A stretch of DNA of 13,425 nt from an uncultured Oscillospiraceae bacterium (GTDB lineage Bacteria; Bacillota; Clostridia; Oscillospirales; Acutalibacteraceae). Location of the stretch: the NCBI GenBank assembly GCA_900554535.1, contig USIA01000033.1, positions 1-13,425 of the forward strand, read 5' to 3'. This document shows positions 13,317 through 13,425 of the stretch, one piece after another (the stretch's first letter is position 1; each line of letters opens with the position of its first letter). The notes below the pieces were generated by a model. That model was not told the origin of the DNA and searched no databases. It was given only the letters and a program-made list of their open reading frames with translations. Both the position numbers and the translations under genes were made by a program.

Positions 13317-13425
13317 TCAAGCGCCCTCCTTCGTTGAAGTATCGGGGATCTCCAGGGTATCGGGAAGCTGAGACAACAGCGTCATCACATCCTGGCGGGT
13401 ATCCCCCAAGCTGCCAATCTGCGTG
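13317..13425 (-). CDS. C-terminal end of an unidentified gene upstream of the ABC transporter
   Basis: 35 codons and a TGA (13319-13317) are visible; the rest lies beyond the right edge. The readable tail is GSLGDTRQDVMTLLSQLP, then an acidic end. It is not enough to assign a family. In similar operons the first gene is often a GntR/YtrA-type regulator, so that is a guess from context only. The stop is one base from the start of the ATPase gene, so the genes are in the same transcription unit. Confidence 0.6.
   Translation of the reverse strand, partial: TQIGSLGDTRQDVMTLLSQLPDTLEIPDTSTKEGA

Overview
The window looks like a chromosomal segment of a Bacillota bacterium, most likely class Clostridia (Oscillospirales-like). 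The evidence is Shine-Dalgarno sites of the AGGAGG type, sigma-A promoters, a HrcA/CIRCE-type operator before clpB, a clostridial-type orphan VWA protein and IS3-type transposase debris. Genus cannot be set from the sequence. The clpB and ABC/VanZ parts look GC-rich, while about 4.4-6.3 kb is visibly AT-richer and looks accessory. || Layout. (1) 1-2.1 kb, minus strand: an uncharacterised ABC importer of the TrpX/COG2984 - COG4120 type. A lipoprotein substrate-binding protein is followed by a permease that runs off the left edge. Between them lie a separate promoter and a strong intrinsic terminator only about 10 nt past the predicted start site, an attenuator-like arrangement. (2) 2.2-2.76 kb, plus strand: a divergent Xre-type HTH gene, then tRNA-Arg(CCG) with its own promoter and a terminator. 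(3) 2.76-6.3 kb: a probable accessory insertion zone. It holds a marR-MATE efflux operon (minus) whose promoter carries a large palindromic operator, a truncated small membrane protein gene, and an approximately 0.4-kb decayed IS3-family remnant in which the start of orfA is fused to the end of orfB. (4) 6.36-7.75 kb, plus: a VWA-domain protein with an intact MIDAS and a cysteine-rich C-terminus but no signal peptide. It is separated by a bidirectional terminator from (5) clpB (7.87-10.49 kb, minus), which has a CIRCE-like operator and a hairpin-rich leader. (6) 10.7-13.4 kb, minus: a tightly packed operon of an unknown upstream gene (C-terminus only), an ABC ATPase, an ABC-2 type permease, a VanZ-like protein, a 38-residue single-span microprotein with a very good ribosome binding site, and a small ORF broken by an in-frame amber codon within hairpin-rich sequence. 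It ends in a terminator. || How the genes fit together. The ABC/VanZ/microprotein operon resembles envelope-stress or peptide-antibiotic defence modules and is the best candidate here for an incompletely described system. marR-MATE is a self-contained, probably autoregulated drug-efflux unit. The Xre-type gene shares a compact divergent promoter region with the importer and may control it. clpB is a housekeeping heat-shock gene. No CRISPR array, rRNA, phage structural gene or origin was seen.
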